Below are positions 62,671 through 64,000 of a DNA stretch of 64,000 bases, piece after piece. Under the pieces are notes generated by a model. That model was not told where the DNA came from, did not search any database, and was given only the letters and a program-made list of their open reading frames with translations. The position numbers were made by a program, and so were the translations under genes. How positions within the stretch are numbered: position 1 is the first letter of the stretch; each line of letters begins with the position of its first letter. This DNA is from Flavobacterium denitrificans DSM 15936 (GTDB taxonomy: Bacteria > Bacteroidota > Bacteroidia > Flavobacteriales > Flavobacteriaceae), in NCBI RefSeq assembly GCF_000425445.1, contig NZ_AUDL01000011.1, forward strand, positions 124,001 through 188,000, read 5' to 3'.

Positions 62671-63528
62671 ATGAAAAAATCTTTTTTAGTAGCCGTTTCC
62701 ATTGTTTTATTGGCTTGTCAGCAACAGACAAATAGTAATTTCAAAACGCTTTATTCGCTTCCGAAAAAATTGAAAGAAGTTTCGGGAATTACTTATTTTC
62801 CAGAGACAAATACGATTTATACTTTAGAAGATAGCGGAAACAAAAACGCTATTTATGCGATTGATTCTAAAGGGAAATTAGCCCAAGCGATAACAATTTC
62901 AAATGCGAAAAATGTTGATTGGGAAGATATTACAAAAGATAAATTGGGAAATATTTATATTGGTGATTTCGGAAATAACGACAATACACGAAGAGATTTA
63001 TGCATTTATAAAGTGGCAAAAAATCAGCTGAATAAAGATGTGGCTTCCGCCGATTATAAAATCTCATTTTCATATCCAGAACAAACCGAATTTCCTCCAA
63101 AGAAAAAAGAGCTGTTTTATGATGTTGAAGGTTTTTTTGAGCAAAACGGCTATTTCTATCTTTTTACAAAAAATAGAAGTAAAGGTTTTGACGGAACGGC
63201 TTTTATCTACAAGATCAAAAATGCAAAAGGAACTCAAAAAGCAGTAAAAATAGGAGAGTTCAAAACCTGCAGCAATTATAATCATTGCGTGTTGACAAGT
63301 GCGACAATCAGCCCAGACGGAAAAAAAGTAGCTTTGCTAAGCCATGATAAAATTGTTTTGTTTAAAGATTTCAAAGGCGATTTATTCCATAAAGGAAAAC
63401 AGACAGAAATAAGCCTAAATCACTTTTCGCAAAAAGAAGCAATAGTTTTCAAAAACAACAACACCCTATTAATCGCCGACGAAAAAGCCGATAAAATAGG
63501 AGGGAATGTTTATGAGTTTAAACTCTAA
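62671..63528 (+). CDS. Lipoprotein with probable beta-propeller fold
   Basis: A 285-residue lipoprotein with signal MKKSFLVAVSIVLLAC (Cys16) and no acidic residues right after it, suggesting a periplasm-facing anchor. The rest contains repeated beta-strand units such as EVSGITYFPETNTIYTLEDS, NIYIGDFGNNDNTR and GFFEQNGYFYLFTKNR, consistent with a propeller. No enzyme motif is visible and no family was firmly recognised. It may share transcription with the upstream 350-residue gene, although an inverted repeat lies between. Function unknown. Confidence 0.7.
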   Translation: MKKSFLVAVSIVLLACQQQTNSNFKTLYSLPKKLKEVSGITYFPETNTIYTLEDSGNKNAIYAIDSKGKLAQAITISNAKNVDWEDITKDKLGNIYIGDFGNNDNTRRDLCIYKVAKNQLNKDVASADYKISFSYPEQTEFPPKKKELFYDVEGFFEQNGYFYLFTKNRSKGFDGTAFIYKIKNAKGTQKAVKIGEFKTCSNYNHCVLTSATISPDGKKVALLSHDKIVLFKDFKGDLFHKGKQTEISLNHFSQKEAIVFKNNNTLLIADEKADKIGGNVYEFKL

Positions 63529-63535
63529 GTTTCTG

Positions 63536-63630
63536 AGATACTAAGATGCTAAGCTACTAAGATTAAAAAGTTAGCCACGAATTCGTGGCTAAAAAACTTA
63601 GAATCTTAGCAACTTAGAACCTTAGCATCT
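63536..63630. repeat. CTAAG-rich inverted repeat enclosing a 22-bp perfect palindrome
   Basis: The imperfect arms 63536-63564 and 63602-63630 consist of CTAAG units spaced by 7-8 bp. Between them, at 63571-63592, is a perfect 22-bp palindrome centred on GAATTC (half-site TTAGCCACGAA). It lies between convergent genes. Confidence 0.8.
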
Positions 63631-63634
63631 TTTT

Positions 63635-64000
63635 TTAAAAGCTATATGCCGCTCCAAAAATAATTCTTCCTTTTTCGTCAGGAGATTGGAAATACGAAAT
63701 TCTGGCAGTTAAAAGATTAATCGCATTCAGCCATAATCCGCCACCATAATCCTGGTGCCATTTTCTTGAATTTTCGCCGTCAAGCCAGATTCTTCCGTAG
63801 TCAAAACCGCCCAGAATTCCGTAAGTTAGAGGAGCAACAGTTTTGTGGATTTTTCCAAGCGTAAAACGAAGATCAGAGCTTTGAGAGAAATAAGAGCTTC
63901 CTAAAAAGCGTTCGTTTCTATAACCACGCAAATCAGTGTCGCCACCTAAAGATGCACCATGATAAAAATCGAAATTATTATTCAAGATCGTTTTTCCTTT
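63635..64000 (-). CDS. Omp85/surface-antigen family outer-membrane protein, C-terminal end
   Basis: The frame is open to the right edge, giving the last 121 residues of a larger protein. GGDTDLRGYRNERFLG (about residues 19-34 of the fragment) matches the conserved VRGY/F loop of Omp85 barrels. The end GRIIFGAAYSF has the terminal aromatic of outer-membrane strands. It could be a BamA-like assembly factor or one of the phosphoesterase-fused Omp85 proteins found in Bacteroidota; the N-terminal part that would decide lies outside the window. Confidence 0.8.
   Translation of the reverse strand, partial: KGKTILNNNFDFYHGASLGGDTDLRGYRNERFLGSSYFSQSSDLRFTLGKIHKTVAPLTYGILGGFDYGRIWLDGENSRKWHQDYGGGLWLNAINLLTARISYFQSPDEKGRIIFGAAYSF

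Overview
The window looks like chromosomal DNA of a Flavobacterium-type Bacteroidota. The evidence is low G+C, a SusC/SusD pair, three proteins with type IX secretion (T9SS) type B C-terminal domains, an N-terminal BshC fragment (bacillithiol synthesis), promoters of the form TTG-N17-22-TAnnTTTG, almost no Shine-Dalgarno sequences, and many short palindromic intergenic repeats. No insertion sequence, prophage, CRISPR array or integrase was found.

Layout. 1-14.2 kb: bshC fragment, an MHS-type transporter, a 1355-residue seven-bladed propeller/Ig T9SS protein, a radical SAM protein convergent with a metallo-beta-lactamase-fold protein, a two-component system, a DUF1573 protein, an L,D-transpeptidase and an NlpC/P60 hydrolase. 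14.4-20.9 kb: overlapping carbohydrate esterases, a GH3 beta-glucosidase and an aldo/keto reductase, separated by blocks of palindromic repeats. 21.2-40.6 kb: a polysaccharide utilisation locus (PUL) for beta-mannan, probably galacto(gluco)mannan, in two divergent arms around an AraC-type regulator. 41-54.7 kb: a porin, AmpD-like amidase, rimO, a FadL-like protein, a very aromatic/Gly/Ser-rich lipoprotein, proS, two tRNA-Glu genes, rpsT, a PAS histidine kinase with response regulator, and typA. 54.8-64 kb: two T9SS surface proteins directly downstream of an ABC transporter, a 350-residue protein with a possible kinase-like motif set, a lipoprotein and the end of an Omp85-type protein.

How the PUL would work. 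The leftward arm (30893 to 21166) encodes GH26, a sugar:cation symporter, GH130, an AGE-family 2-epimerase, GH26, GH5 and GH97. The rightward arm encodes AraC, SusC, SusD, an IPT/TIG lipoprotein, GH27 and GH5. The expected route is: surface mannanases cut the backbone; SusCD imports oligosaccharides; GH27/GH97 remove alpha-galactose; the symporter carries beta-1,4-mannobiose into the cytosol; the epimerase converts it to mannosyl-glucose; GH130 phosphorolyses that to mannose 1-phosphate and glucose. The esterases and GH3 at 14.4-19.6 kb would suit acetylated glucomannan. The individual enzyme families are known; the assignment of this locus to mannan is inferred from their combination.

The observations most worth a second look are the kinase-like motifs in the protein at 61528-62580, the CX4CX2C radical SAM protein with repeat-like in-frame segments, the terminator inside the rightward PUL arm, a palindrome and degenerate reading frame upstream of the porin, and the several families of palindromic intergenic repeats.
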